Source: JBBIMP01 sp037444305 (lineage in GTDB: Bacteria; Acidobacteriota; UBA6911). From it: a stretch of DNA of 64,000 bases. Below are positions 7,035 through 14,979 of this stretch, in pieces. Position numbers and translations under genes: made by a program. The notes under the pieces are model-generated. The model saw only the letters and a program-made list of their open reading frames with translations, ran no database searches and was not told where the DNA came from. Numbering within the stretch: position 1 is the first letter of the stretch; each line of letters begins with the position of its first letter. The stretch is from the NCBI GenBank assembly GCA_037444305.1, contig JBBIMP010000012.1, positions 62,001 to 126,000 on the forward strand. Reading direction: 5' to 3'.

Positions 7035-8120
7035 ATGGAACAATGGATGCTAGACCTGCGCAACAGCGTCACCAAGGGCTCGGCCATAGCCCAGGATTAT
7101 GACGCCGACGTTTCCGCCATCGATCAGGTGAACCAGGTGTATCCCATGCGGATCCCGCGTTACTACTACAACCTCATCGAGGAGGATGGCGATCCCGTCT
7201 GGCAGCAGTCGGTTCCGTCGATCCAGGAATTGCAGGATGCGGATGCGCCGGAGGACCCGCTGCACGAGGATGAGGACAGCCCGGTTCCGCGCCTGACGCA
7301 CCGTTACCCGGACCGCGTGCTGTTCCTGGTCACCGACCGGTGCCCCATGTACTGCCGGTTCTGCACCCGGAAGAGGATGGTCGGCCGCGCGAGCGACATT
7401 ACCGAGAAGACGATCGAGCGGGGCGTGGAATACATCCGCAACCACCCGGAAATAAGGGACGTCCTGCTCTCCGGCGGGGACCCCTTGATGCTCAGGGATG
7501 AAAAGCTGGAGAGCATCATCTCCCGGCTGCGCACTATCCCGCACGTGCAGCTCATCCGGATCGGGACGAAGTTCCCCTGTGTTCTCCCGAGCCGCATCAC
7601 GGACAAGCTCTGTGAAATGCTCAAGAGATACCACCCGGTCTTCGTGAACACGCATTTCAACCACCCGCGGGAAATCACTCCCGAGGCGAAGCAGGCGTGC
7701 GAGCGCCTGGCCAATGCCGGGGTTCCGGTCGGCTGCCAGACCGTGCTGCTCAAGGGGGTGAACGACGACCCCGAGGTGATGAAAGAGCTGATGCAAAAGC
7801 TCCTGCTGATGCGCGTGCGCCCCTACTATCTGTACCAGGCCGACCTCACCAGGGGCACGAATCACTTTCGGACGCGGGTCGAGATGGGCTTGAAGATCAT
7901 TTCCGCGCTGAGAGGGCACACCACCGGCTTCGCGGTCCCGCAGTTCGTGATTGATGCACCCGGAGGCGGCGGCAAGATTGCCCTGATGCCGGAATACATC
8001 CGGCGCTTCAACGATCACGAGGTGGTGCTCCGGAACTTCGAGGGTCGGGAGTATCGATATCCGCAGGTCCAGCGCGAATACATCCGCGAACTGGAGGAAA
8101 TCGAGGTGATCAACTTCTAG
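7035..8120 (+). CDS. KamA-family radical SAM aminomutase (lysine 2,3-aminomutase type)
   Basis: 361-residue PLP- and [4Fe-4S]/SAM-dependent 1,2-amino mutase. The cluster cysteines are C103, C107 and C110 (CPMYCRFC). The PLP lysine is K314 in DAPGGGGK. D270 (YQADLTRG) and D307 (VIDAPGGGG) sit exactly where clostridial lysine 2,3-aminomutase has D293 and D330, which bind the lysine side-chain amine; glutamate 2,3-aminomutase replaces both. The constant offset of 23 residues for all three positions supports the alignment. Lysine to beta-lysine is thus the expected reaction. The C-terminal zinc cysteines of the clostridial enzyme are missing, as in the short EpmB-type enzymes, but no EpmA or EF-P gene is near. 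AAGGAGAG lies upstream of the ATG. Last gene of the ATP-grasp operon. Confidence 0.88.
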   Translation: MEQWMLDLRNSVTKGSAIAQDYDADVSAIDQVNQVYPMRIPRYYYNLIEEDGDPVWQQSVPSIQELQDADAPEDPLHEDEDSPVPRLTHRYPDRVLFLVTDRCPMYCRFCTRKRMVGRASDITEKTIERGVEYIRNHPEIRDVLLSGGDPLMLRDEKLESIISRLRTIPHVQLIRIGTKFPCVLPSRITDKLCEMLKRYHPVFVNTHFNHPREITPEAKQACERLANAGVPVGCQTVLLKGVNDDPEVMKELMQKLLLMRVRPYYLYQADLTRGTNHFRTRVEMGLKIISALRGHTTGFAVPQFVIDAPGGGGKIALMPEYIRRFNDHEVVLRNFEGREYRYPQVQREYIRELEEIEVINF

Positions 8121-8137
8121 GCGGTGGCGCCACGGGC

Positions 8138-8917
8138 ATGAGAATCGCGGCCGTAATTCCTGCGAGGATGCAATCCACGCGCCTGCCGGGGAAACCGCTC
8201 CTCAGGATTGCCGGCCTGCCGATGATTCTCAGGGTGCTGGAACGCACGCGGGCCTGTCGCGAAATCGACCGCGTGATCGTCGCGACCGACAGCGAGGACG
8301 TGGTGCGGACCGTCCTTGAACATGGCGGAGAGGCCCGGATGACCTCGGCGGATCATGCCACGGGATCCGACAGGATCGCCGAGGTGGCGGAGGAGCTCTC
8401 CGAGGAGCTGATCTTCAACATCCAGGGCGACGAACCCCTCCTGCCGCTTTCAACCCTCCAGACAGTGATCGCTTTCGCCGTTTCGCGCCCGCGGCTCACC
8501 GTGGCCACGGCCATGGTTCCCCTCGTCGACCCGCGGGAACTCGCGGATCCCAACGTGGTCAAGGTCGTCGCCTCGCGTGATGGCAGAGCGCTGTATTTCT
8601 CCCGCTACCCCATCCCCTACCGCAGAGAATCCCCGGTGGACCTGAGTGCGGGTGCGGTGCAGGCATCGCCGCCCGCGGGATTTTACAAGCACGTCGGCCT
8701 CTACCTCTACCGGCGGGAATTTCTCCTCCAGTTCGTTCGCCTGGAAGCGACGCCGCTCGAAAAGGCGGAGTCCCTGGAGCAGTTGCGCGTGCTCGAGCAC
8801 GGCTATCCCATTCACATCGTCCGCGTCCCGGAGGATTCACTGAACGTCGACACGCCCGAGGACCTGGCACGCGTGGAGGCCTTGTACCTGCAGGGAGGGG
8901 AAGTGGGCAGGGATTAG
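8138..8917 (+). CDS. kdsB: 3-deoxy-manno-octulosonate cytidylyltransferase (CMP-Kdo synthetase)
   Basis: Activates Kdo with CTP to CMP-Kdo, the donor for Kdo transfer to lipid A. 259 residues, normal length. The N-terminal nucleotide-binding loop IPARMQSTRLPGKPL is diagnostic, followed by VATDSEDV, ATGSDRIAEV, FNIQGDEPLL, the YFSRYPIPYRR segment, and the C-terminal NVDTPEDL. It follows the aminomutase by 17 bases, with only a weak ribosome site. It starts a Kdo block (kdsB, pyrG, kdsA, kdsD) in which the next gene supplies its CTP substrate. The close spacing means it may also be read from the operon promoter at 4413. Confidence 0.97.
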   Translation: MRIAAVIPARMQSTRLPGKPLLRIAGLPMILRVLERTRACREIDRVIVATDSEDVVRTVLEHGGEARMTSADHATGSDRIAEVAEELSEELIFNIQGDEPLLPLSTLQTVIAFAVSRPRLTVATAMVPLVDPRELADPNVVKVVASRDGRALYFSRYPIPYRRESPVDLSAGAVQASPPAGFYKHVGLYLYRREFLLQFVRLEATPLEKAESLEQLRVLEHGYPIHIVRVPEDSLNVDTPEDLARVEALYLQGGEVGRD

Positions 8918-9000
8918 AACTTGCGCGTCGTCGCAGGCGTTGATAACCTGCTGAATTTGGTAGGCGGAGGTAGTGGCGGCAGGAAGGAAAAGGTGACATC

Positions 9001-10656
9001 GTGAAGTACCTGTTCATAACCGGCGGCGTCCTGTCCTCCCTGGGCAAAGGGCTGGCAAGCGCATCCATCGGCAGCCTGCTGGAAGCCCGCGGCTTCAGAA
9101 TCAACTTCCTGAAACTCGATCCCTACATCAACGTCGACCCGGGCACGATGAGCCCGTTCCAGCATGGCGAAGTTTATGTTACCGATGACGGCGCGGAAAC
9201 GGATCTCGACCTGGGCCACTACGAGAGGTTCACCAACGCGAAGCTGACCCGGGAGAACAACTCGACCACGGGAAAGATCTACCAGACCGTCATCGAAAAG
9301 GAGCGAAAAGGAGAATTCCTGGGCAAGACGGTTCAGGTCATTCCCCACATCACGAACGAAATCAAGAACACGATCCGCCGCGTTGCCCGTGACGTGGACG
9401 TGGCGATCATTGAAATCGGCGGGACGGTCGGGGACATCGAAAGCCTTCCGTTTCTCGAGTCCATCCGGCAAATGCGGAACGAGGTGGGCAAGGAAAACTC
9501 CATGTTCGTTCACCTCACGCTCGTGCCCTGGGTGGCGACCTCGAACGAGCTGAAAACCAAGCCGACCCAGCACAGCGTGAAGGAGTTGCGGGAAATCGGT
9601 ATCCAGCCGGACATCCTGCTTTGCCGGACGGACCGGCTGCTGCCGAAGGAAATAAAGGCGAAGATCGCTCTGTTTTGCAACGTTTCCGAGACAGACGTTA
9701 TTACCGCCCTGGATGTGAAGAACATCTACGAAGTGCCCATGGTGTTGAACAGCGAAAAGCTGGATTCGGCCATTGTCGCGCACCTCTGCCTGGAGGGGCG
9801 TGAGCCCGACCTGAGCTGCTGGGAGGAAATGCTGCACCGGGAACGCCATCCGAGGGATACGGTCAGGATTGCCATTGTGGGCAAGTACGTGGAGTATGAG
9901 GATTCCTACAAGAGCCTGAACGAGGCCCTGCACCACGGCGGTTTGGGCAACCAGCTCAAGGTACAGCTGAAATGGGTGGAATCCGAAGGGCTGCTCGAGG
10001 AGACGCTCGAGGAGCAGTTGCGCCCGTTTCACGGCATCCTGGTCCCGGGCGGGTTCGGCAAACGGGGGATCGAGGGGATGCTCCGGGCGATCCGGCATGC
10101 CCGCACGCGGAAGATCCCGTTTTTCGGGATATGCCTGGGAATGGAATGCGCCGTGATCGAGTTCGCGCGCTGCGTCTGTGGCTTGCAGGCCGACAGCTCG
10201 GAGTTCGATCCGGCGACGCCCCACAGGGTTTTTTACATGCTGAGGGAACTGCTCGGCACGGAGCTGATGGGGGGCAACATGCGGCTCGGAGCCTTCCCCT
10301 GCGTTCTGGAAGAGGATTCGCTCGCGCGCCGGATTTACGGAAAAAGGGAGATCTCCGAACGGCATCGGCACCGGTATGAATTCAACCGCGAATATGAGGA
10401 GATCCTGCGGAGCTATGGCATGGCGTTTTCCGGAAACTCCCCGGACAGGAACTTCGTGGAAATCATCGAGCTGCCGGGTCACCCCTGGTTCCTGGGCTGC
10501 CAGTTCCATCCCGAGTTCAAGTCCAAGCCGTTTCAACCGCACCCCCTCTTTGCGAGCTTTGTCGAAGCCTCCTTTGTCAACAAGTGCCGGCAGGCTTCGG
10601 AGACCGAGGCTGCGGCTTCCTCTGCCGAGGATGCCGACGTTCACAGGCAGGTCTGA
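9001..10656 (+). CDS. pyrG: CTP synthase
   Basis: Makes CTP from UTP, ATP and glutamine; 551 residues, normal length. The N-terminal synthetase domain opens with KYLFITGGVLSSLGKGLAS, the ATP-binding loop of CTP synthase. The C-terminal class I glutamine amidotransferase domain has the nucleophile Cys in FGICLGMECAV and the His-Glu pair in FHPEFKSKPFQPHPLF. The start codon is GTG at 9001 behind AAGGAAAAGGTGA. It lies between kdsB, which uses CTP, and kdsA; pyrG-kdsA adjacency is known in other Gram-negatives. A large minus-strand open frame over the whole gene is an antisense shadow. Confidence 0.98.
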   Translation: MKYLFITGGVLSSLGKGLASASIGSLLEARGFRINFLKLDPYINVDPGTMSPFQHGEVYVTDDGAETDLDLGHYERFTNAKLTRENNSTTGKIYQTVIEKERKGEFLGKTVQVIPHITNEIKNTIRRVARDVDVAIIEIGGTVGDIESLPFLESIRQMRNEVGKENSMFVHLTLVPWVATSNELKTKPTQHSVKELREIGIQPDILLCRTDRLLPKEIKAKIALFCNVSETDVITALDVKNIYEVPMVLNSEKLDSAIVAHLCLEGREPDLSCWEEMLHRERHPRDTVRIAIVGKYVEYEDSYKSLNEALHHGGLGNQLKVQLKWVESEGLLEETLEEQLRPFHGILVPGGFGKRGIEGMLRAIRHARTRKIPFFGICLGMECAVIEFARCVCGLQADSSEFDPATPHRVFYMLRELLGTELMGGNMRLGAFPCVLEEDSLARRIYGKREISERHRHRYEFNREYEEILRSYGMAFSGNSPDRNFVEIIELPGHPWFLGCQFHPEFKSKPFQPHPLFASFVEASFVNKCRQASETEAAASSAEDADVHRQV

Positions 10657-10685
10657 ATTGCTGCATCGGGGATGAGGAGCATCGA

Positions 10686-11510
10686 ATGAGGCGATTCAAG
10701 ATAGGCGAAATTACAATCGGGAAAGGGACGACACCCCTCTTCATCGCCGGCCCGTGCGTGATCGAAAGCGAAAAGCACTGCCTCCGACTGGCGGAGCAGC
10801 TGGGTGGGATCGCCTCGAGGCTGCGGATCCCGCTGATTTTCAAAGCCTCGTTCGACAAGGCCAACCGCACTTCGGTTCACGCCTATCGCGGACCGGGATT
10901 GCAGGAAGGGCTGCGGATCCTTCAAAAGGCGGGGGAGGTGAGCGGACTCCCCGTCCTGAGCGACGTTCACGAAACGGCCCAAGTGGCAGCGGCTGCGGAG
11001 GTGCTGGATGTGCTGCAGATCCCTGCCTTCCTGTGCCGGCAGACCGATCTCATCGCAGCGGCCGCGGCCAGCGGCCGCGCCGTCAACATCAAGAAGGGCC
11101 AGTTCCTTTCCCCCACGGACATGCGCAAGGCGCTGGAGAAGGCGCTGGAGGGCGGGAACCGCCGGATTCTGCTGACGGAGCGCGGCACGTGCCACGGCTA
11201 CAACAACCTGGTGGTGGACTTCCGCTCCTTCGTTCTCATGCGCTCCTTCGGCCATCCCGTGGTTTTCGATGTGACCCACAGCGTGCAGGTTCCCGGGGGG
11301 GAGGGCGACCGATCCGGTGGGGACGCACGCTTCATACCATTCCTGGCCCGTGCGGGTGCAGCTGTGGGCGTCGACGGCTTTTTCTTCGAGGTGCACGAGA
11401 ATCCCGCCCGGGCGTTGTCGGACGGACCGAATGCGCTGCAGTTGAAGAGATTTCCCGCGCTGATCGAGGAGATTCTCAGAATTCGTGCTGCCTCGGGAGT
11501 TGGAAATTGA
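10686..11510 (+). CDS. kdsA: Kdo-8-phosphate synthase, metal-dependent type
   Basis: Condenses phosphoenolpyruvate with arabinose 5-phosphate to Kdo-8-phosphate. 274 residues. Conserved segments: FIAGPCVIES at residues 19-28, FKASFDKANRTS, TDMRKALEKALEGG, and VFDVTHSVQVPGG. C24 in AGPC corresponds to the metal-ligand Cys of metallo-KDO8P synthases (as in Aquifex); E. coli KdsA has Asn there and needs no metal, so this should be the metallo type. The ATG at 10686 has GAGGAG 7 bases upstream. The last 4 bases overlap the TTG start of kdsD. Confidence 0.97.
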   Translation: MRRFKIGEITIGKGTTPLFIAGPCVIESEKHCLRLAEQLGGIASRLRIPLIFKASFDKANRTSVHAYRGPGLQEGLRILQKAGEVSGLPVLSDVHETAQVAAAAEVLDVLQIPAFLCRQTDLIAAAAASGRAVNIKKGQFLSPTDMRKALEKALEGGNRRILLTERGTCHGYNNLVVDFRSFVLMRSFGHPVVFDVTHSVQVPGGEGDRSGGDARFIPFLARAGAAVGVDGFFFEVHENPARALSDGPNALQLKRFPALIEEILRIRAASGVGN

Positions 11511-12481
11511 GCGAAACCCCGAAATCCCCGATAAAGACCGCTCTGCGTGTCCTGGAAAGCGAGGCGGACGGCATCCGCGCAGTGGCCGCGCGGCTCGATG
11601 ACGCCTTCGCCCGGGCAGTGGACCTCCTGGCCGCGTGCCGCGGAAAGATCGCCGTCAGCGGCATGGGCAAGTCGGGGATCGTCTGCAAGAAGATCGCCGC
11701 CACACTCAGCAGCACCGGATCGCCTGCATTTTTCCTGCATGCCGCCGAAGCGGTCCATGGCGATCTGGGCCTTCTCGGGGCAAACGACATCATGCTCGCC
11801 GTCTCCAAAAGCGGCGAAACCCAGGAAATCCTGCAGATATTGAATGTGACCAAGCGGAGCGGAATACCCCTGATCTCCCTGACCGGGGACCCTGATTCCG
11901 CACTGGCGCGCCACGCGGACGTCAACATCGATGTCGGCGTCGAAGAGGAAGCATGCGTCCTGGGCCTGGCGCCCACCACGAGCACCACGGCGACGATGGC
12001 GATGGGAGATGCCCTGGCCATTGCCCTGATGGAACGGAAGGGCTTCAAAGCCGAAGACTTTGCCTCGTTTCACCCGGCCGGCTCGCTCGGGAAAAAGCTC
12101 ATGAAGGTAGCCGATCTCATGCACACCGGCGCGGCGCTCCCCCGCGTGCAAAGCTCGACCCGCATGGCGGAGGTGATCTACGAGATGTCGAGCAAGGGAT
12201 TGGGGATGACCACGGTAGTGGACGAGCGCGGAGCGCTCTGCGGCATTATCTCGGACGGGGACCTGCGCCGGCTCCTGCAACGCTCCCCCAATCCGCTCAG
12301 CCTGGCGGCGGCGGAGTGCATGACGGCGACGCCGAAGACGATCCAGAGCGGGGAACTGGCGACTGCAGCCCTTTCGAAAATGGAGGACCTGCGCATCACG
12401 TGCCTCGTGGTGGTGTCTTCCGAAAACCTCGTGGAAGGGGTCATCCACATTCACGATCTCTGGCGCACGCAGATGTTCTAG
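11507..12481 (+). CDS. kdsD: Arabinose-5-phosphate isomerase
   Basis: Converts ribulose 5-phosphate to arabinose 5-phosphate, the substrate of KdsA. 324 residues: an N-terminal SIS sugar isomerase domain (SGMGKSGIVCKKIAATLSSTG, AVSKSGETQEIL, APTTSTTATMAMGDALA) and two C-terminal CBS repeats from about residue 205. I take the TTG at 11507 as start: it gives normal length, has GGGAG about 8 bases upstream, and overlaps the kdsA stop as TTGA, a coupling arrangement seen again at recO-glyQ. No kdsC phosphatase or lptC/lptA/lptB genes follow, unlike the E. coli locus. Confidence 0.96.
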   Translation: MSETPKSPIKTALRVLESEADGIRAVAARLDDAFARAVDLLAACRGKIAVSGMGKSGIVCKKIAATLSSTGSPAFFLHAAEAVHGDLGLLGANDIMLAVSKSGETQEILQILNVTKRSGIPLISLTGDPDSALARHADVNIDVGVEEEACVLGLAPTTSTTATMAMGDALAIALMERKGFKAEDFASFHPAGSLGKKLMKVADLMHTGAALPRVQSSTRMAEVIYEMSSKGLGMTTVVDERGALCGIISDGDLRRLLQRSPNPLSLAAAECMTATPKTIQSGELATAALSKMEDLRITCLVVVSSENLVEGVIHIHDLWRTQMF

Positions 12482-12647
12482 GAATCGGATTGCGGCCGTG
12501 CTTTGGATCCCCGGAACGGCGTGGATTCCGCGGGCGGCGGGTTATGAAATGGTACCCTCCTGCGGTTCTGCTCAGGGCGTGCACGGTGGTTGCTTCCCCG
12601 TGCCGCTTTGCCCTTTTCTCACAATTATTTTGCCGCAGCATGCGTGC

Positions 12648-12672
12648 GCGGCCCGGGTTTTGGCCGGGCCGC
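12648..12672 (+). terminator. GC-rich hairpin downstream of kdsD
   Basis: Perfect 9-bp stem GCGGCCCGG/CCGGGCCGC with a 7-base loop (GTTTTGG), 166 bases after the kdsD stop. There is no T-tract on either side, so it is at most a weak or factor-assisted terminator, or an RNA stability element. Confidence 0.35.
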
Positions 12673-12768
12673 TGCAGCTGTCAGACGCCGAAAAGTACAT
12701 GGGAGAAGTGGTGTCTCCGAGAAGCGGGCTCCCGCTCTGGCCCAAAGCCGCGCCCCCGAACACGGCGC

Positions 12769-12797
12769 TTGAAAAACCCGCTGAACGGGATTACATT
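12769..12797 (+). promoter_or_regulatory. Candidate promoter for tRNA-Gly
   Basis: TTGAAA (12769-12774), 17-base spacer, TACATT (12792-12797), 79 bases before the mature tRNA 5' end. Confidence 0.4.
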
Positions 12798-12876
12798 ATC
12801 GGAGCCGTGCGCCTGGACAAACTGCCGAACGGCGCACCAGGCGTTTGCACGTACTTGTCGTTGGGCGTTTCCCTGA

Positions 12877-12951
<75 letters not shown>

Positions 12952-13413
12952 TTTCCTGAACGCCGGCACCGGGCTGGACTGCATGAGCCGAGGGACTGGA
13001 TCCGTGGCGACATCCTACCGCATTCTTATCCGGTGTCCCAAAATCGGAGATATCCTCGAGACGGGGATGAAGTTCAGAAGCCGGGAGGCGCTCAACGGGA
13101 GCATGCTCCGCGATGCCTCGGTGCCGTGCCGCCTCTGCGGCGAAAACCACTCTGTCAGGCGGGATGGCAGCGTCCGCGTCGAACCGGTTCCGGGCAGAGA
13201 GGGAATCTGGCGGCCGAATCCCTGATGGGGATCGAAGGTCCCGTGCCCCGGTTTCACGGCTGGCCGTCCCCTTGCACCGGAACCCCTTCAGAATCATGTT
13301 GCTTTCGGGTTGCGACCCCTTAAAATCAGGCATAATCGTGCGTGGGCGCTGGCCGAAAGCAGGGGATGGCCCCCTCGGAATTCCGCTCGAGCCCGAAAAG
13401 ATGCGGGGTGAAT
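12952..13413. other. Intergenic stretch between tRNA-Gly and the HEAT-repeat gene
   Basis: 462 bases. Several overlapping short open frames exist here, but none has a good ribosome site or a recognisable domain, and they contradict one another in frame. The only signal I can support is a candidate promoter at 13310-13338 for the downstream gene. Confidence 0.5.
13310..13338 (+). promoter_or_regulatory. Candidate promoter for the HEAT-repeat gene
   Basis: TTGCGA (13310-13315), 17-base spacer, TAATCG (13333-13338), 75 bases before the preferred ATG. Both hexamers are imperfect. Confidence 0.35.
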
Positions 13414-14802
13414 ATGATCGAAAGAACTCCCACTGGGCAACGCCAATTCCACGTTAGATGGCTGATGCTGGCGCTGCTTCTAATTGTCCTGGCGCCGCTG
13501 TGGCATGCCGGCGCCGAGTGCCGGGCTCAGTCCCGAAGGCAGGTCCCGGTCGACAGCCTCATCTATGACCTCAAAAACCCGGACCCGGTTCGGAGGAAGG
13601 AAGCCGCGCGACTCCTCGGGGAGAACAAAATCCAGCGGGCTGTCCCTGACCTTGTGGCCACTGCCAACGATCCCGAGGCGCAGGTGCGCCGGGAGGTGGT
13701 CACGGCCCTGGACAGACTGCTCGACATCCGGGCCCTTCCCGCCTTCGTCTCCCTTTCTCGCGATTCCGAGAAGGACATACGCGACAAATCCATCACAGGC
13801 CTCATCAATCTGTATCTGCCAAGGGAGAGCGGACTTGTGGTGGGGTTGACCAAGGTGGCGACCTTTCTCAATCCCTGGTCGGATGAGTGGGCCGACGTCA
13901 TCATCGATCGGGGGATGAGGGTCGATCCTTCGGTCCTGGAAGCTCTGGAGACAAGACTTCAGGATGAAGATGAAGATATAAGATCCAAAGCAGCAAGAGC
14001 ATTAGGAATATTGAGAGGATTGCCTGCCGCTCCAAGCCTGGCGCATTCGATCGCGGAGAATCAGAGCAACTCGGTGAAGTTCGAGGCGATCCGAGCCTTG
14101 AGGAAAATGGGCGACCCTGGGCAGTGCGGTGCTCTGCTGAATTTTCGCGCCTATGTGGACGGCAAGGTCAGAAACGAGGCGGTCTACACCCTGGGGAGGC
14201 TCCGCTGCACCGGCGCGGTGGGGGAACTGACCAACGCCTTCGAAAAGGAATCGAACCAGCCCACGAAGCTGATTGATGCCAGGTACCGTGCGCTGCTGCT
14301 GGATGCTCTGGCTTTCATCGGGGATCCGGCCTCGGGCGGGCTTTTCTACAGCGAGCGCCTCAATCCCGATGACACGCTGCGCCTGCACGCGTTCGAAGGG
14401 TTGGCTCGTATTGGCGATCCTGCCATGATCACCGAGATATCCCGCCTCTGGCTGCAGGAAAAAAACCCGAAAATCAAGACCGCGCAGACGTATGTTATCT
14501 ACAGAATGGGGCGGCAGGAGTTCCTGGACGAACTCGTAAACCGCCTGGCGGACAACAAGTCCAGCGGCGAGGCGATGCAGTACCTGGTGGAACTGAGCGC
14601 GACGGAAATGCCGGCGCTGCTCGCCCAGATCCGAAACCGAAAGGTGGATGTGAGGGAGAAGCTGGCCGAGCTGTTTGGCATCATCGGCGACGACCGGGCC
14701 ATTCCCGCACTGCAGGAGCTGAGCAAAGACAGGAGGGGGAAGGTCGCCCGGATTGCGAATGACTCCATGCGCAGAATCATTTCTGCGCGTACGGTTCCCT
14801 GA
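13414..14802 (+). CDS. Exported HEAT-repeat protein
   Basis: 462 residues. The N-terminus has a basic region followed by a hydrophobic stretch (MLALLLIVLAPLWHAGAEC), which looks like a signal peptide; the Cys is not in a good lipobox. The rest is a series of HEAT/armadillo-type helical repeats, recognisable by recurring patterns such as DPVRRKEAARLLG, DEDIRSKAARALGIL, SVKFEAIRALRKMGD and DDRAIPALQELSKD. Such solenoids bind proteins; the partner is unknown. The ATG at 13414 follows GGGGTGA and is preferred over an upstream in-frame ATG at 13342. It is followed by tRNA-Val on the opposite strand. Probably periplasmic scaffold or assembly factor, but that is a guess. Confidence 0.8.
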   Translation: MIERTPTGQRQFHVRWLMLALLLIVLAPLWHAGAECRAQSRRQVPVDSLIYDLKNPDPVRRKEAARLLGENKIQRAVPDLVATANDPEAQVRREVVTALDRLLDIRALPAFVSLSRDSEKDIRDKSITGLINLYLPRESGLVVGLTKVATFLNPWSDEWADVIIDRGMRVDPSVLEALETRLQDEDEDIRSKAARALGILRGLPAAPSLAHSIAENQSNSVKFEAIRALRKMGDPGQCGALLNFRAYVDGKVRNEAVYTLGRLRCTGAVGELTNAFEKESNQPTKLIDARYRALLLDALAFIGDPASGGLFYSERLNPDDTLRLHAFEGLARIGDPAMITEISRLWLQEKNPKIKTAQTYVIYRMGRQEFLDELVNRLADNKSSGEAMQYLVELSATEMPALLAQIRNRKVDVREKLAELFGIIGDDRAIPALQELSKDRRGKVARIANDSMRRIISARTVP

Positions 14803-14841
14803 AACGACTGGATAACATCCGGCTCGGGATGCCGGGGAGGT

Positions 14842-14917
14842 TGGTGGGCGCCATAGGACTCGAACCTATGACCCCTGCGGTGTGATCGCAGTGCTCTACC
14901 AGCTGAGCTAGGCGCCC
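14842..14917 (-). tRNA. tRNA-Val (anticodon CAC)
   Basis: 76 bases with CCA encoded. Read on the minus strand: acceptor GGGCGCC/GGCGCCC with discriminator A, D arm TAGCTCAGCTGGTAGAGC, anticodon stem CTGCG/CGCAG around ATCACAC (anticodon CAC, codon GTG), and T arm with TTCGAGT. All stems fold. Confidence 0.95.
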
Positions 14918-14931
14918 CCCGAGCGTGGCAA

Positions 14932-14960
14932 TTTTTAGCACGGTGCAACCCAATTGTAAA
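14932..14960 (-). promoter_or_regulatory. Promoter of tRNA-Val
   Basis: On the minus strand TTTACA (14960-14955), 17-base spacer, TAAAAA (14937-14932), 15 bases before the mature tRNA start. Confidence 0.55.
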
Positions 14961-14979
14961 TAGTCATAAGGAGGATAAA

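Larger units (their letters stand above)
12482..12876. other. Intergenic stretch between kdsD and tRNA-Gly
   Basis: 395 bases without a convincing gene. The open frame that spans it runs through the tRNA and has no family resemblance. It holds the hairpin at 12648-12672 and a candidate tRNA promoter at 12769-12797, listed separately. I see no riboswitch or mobile-element signature. Confidence 0.55.

Noticed and set aside
7035..8120. KamA protein as glutamate 2,3-aminomutase
   Set aside because: Glutamate enzymes replace the two lysine-binding Asp residues; both (D270, D307) are kept here.
8914..10644. Long minus-strand open frame over pyrG
   Set aside because: It mirrors the codon phase of pyrG in GC-rich DNA, has no domain resemblance and no ribosome site. 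The same holds for the long antisense frames over psd-recO (23811-25772), glyS (26566-28821) and czcD to the reductase-B gene (1301-2830).
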